A DNA stretch of 18,224 bases. It comes from Streptosporangiaceae bacterium (GTDB lineage Bacteria; Actinomycetota; Actinomycetes; Streptosporangiales; Streptosporangiaceae). Both the position numbers and the translations under genes were made by a program. The stretch is from contig JAICWX010000173.1 of assembly GCA_025934635.1 (NCBI GenBank), positions 1 to 18,224 on the forward strand, read 5' to 3'. The first letter of the stretch is position 1. Each line of letters opens with the position of its first letter. Positions 17,903-18,224 of the stretch are shown here, in pieces. The notes below the pieces were generated by a model. That model was given only the letters and a program-made list of their open reading frames with translations. It had not been told where the DNA came from and did not search any database.

Positions 17903-18224
17903 CTATCCGCTGATAGCAGGAAGGGAGGCAAGCGGCGCGGCTAGCGTCCCGCTGATGGTCGCGCTGCCCAGCACCGCGTCGCCGTCGTAGAGGACGGCGG
18001 CCTGCCCCTTAGCGACGCCGCGGGCCGGATGGTGCAGGCGGATGCGGACCGCGTCGCCCTCAAGCCAGGCGGTGCAGGGGTGGACCTCGCCGTGGGCGCG
18101 GAGCTGGACCAGGCAGTCGCGGGGCTCGGCGGGCGGGGGGCAGCCGGTCCAGACGGGGCGGGTGGCGGTGATCTCGGTGACGTCGAGGCCTTCGGCCGGG
18201 CCGACGGTGACGGTCCTGGTCACC
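17903..18224 (-). CDS. mnmA: tRNA-specific 2-thiouridylase MnmA, C-terminal part only
   Basis: MnmA thiolates U34 of glutamate, glutamine and lysine tRNAs. Only the last ~106 residues are in the window; the frame runs off the right edge. Recognisable are the C-terminal beta-barrel elements: VTVGPAEGLDVTEI, the CLVQLRAHGEVHPCTAW strand pattern (usually C-x-x-x-RAHGE), VRIRLHHPARGVAKGQAAVLYDGD and VLGSATI. The catalytic cysteines lie outside the window. It points toward the accessory segment and the MetE-core gene, and in related genomes (from memory) these genes are close together, so the 6.3 kb in between looks inserted. Confidence 0.88.
   Translation of the reverse strand, partial: VTRTVTVGPAEGLDVTEITATRPVWTGCPPPAEPRDCLVQLRAHGEVHPCTAWLEGDAVRIRLHHPARGVAKGQAAVLYDGDAVLGSATISGTLAAPLASLPAISG

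Noticed and set aside
17790..17990. GTG-started frame after peptide 2
   Set aside because: It lies within the long stem-loop and runs antisense into mnmA; no protein motif.

Overview
The window is high-GC, strongly G/C-ending DNA of an actinomycete. The gene set (acyl-CoA carboxylase beta and epsilon subunits, gatCAB, an ECF42-type sigma factor with a DGPF partner, ligA, a MetE-core protein, mnmA, HutC-type GntR regulators) fits a Streptomyces- or Streptosporangium-like lineage. The exact genus cannot be read from the sequence.

Positions 1-11569 are mostly housekeeping. They hold the 3' part of an acyl-CoA carboxylase beta gene, an NYN-domain protein, the carboxylase epsilon subunit, and then gatC-gatA-gatB on the minus strand (tRNA-dependent amidotransferase). 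A plus-strand pair follows: a DGPF/YCII protein translationally coupled to an ECF42-type sigma factor. Next are a DinB/maleylpyruvate-isomerase-like protein, and on the minus strand ligA and a MetE-core methionine synthase homologue. At the right edge (17903-18224) is the 3' end of mnmA, also on the minus strand.

Positions 11570-17902 are accessory. The segment is looser and more AT-rich, and lies between mnmA and the MetE-core gene, which point the same way. It is full of duplications and remnants: a truncated GntR copy and an intact GntR; three related small single-pass membrane proteins; an intact GNAT acetyltransferase and a broken GNAT copy; two 21-residue peptide genes; and one 2-oxoglutarate/Fe(II) oxygenase.

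The most interesting feature is the pair of peptide genes at 16003-16068 and 17699-17764. Their products share the nonapeptide QYRYEHYDP and 15 of 21 residues overall, yet 7 of the 15 conserved codons differ only synonymously. Each gene lies downstream of a GNAT (one intact, one decayed), and each is followed by a long stem-loop. The oxygenase sits between them. My interpretation (inference) is a small ribosomal-peptide system: a leaderless or very short precursor, with the oxygenase and perhaps the GNAT as tailoring enzymes and GntR as regulator. No characterised family that I recognise matches the peptide.
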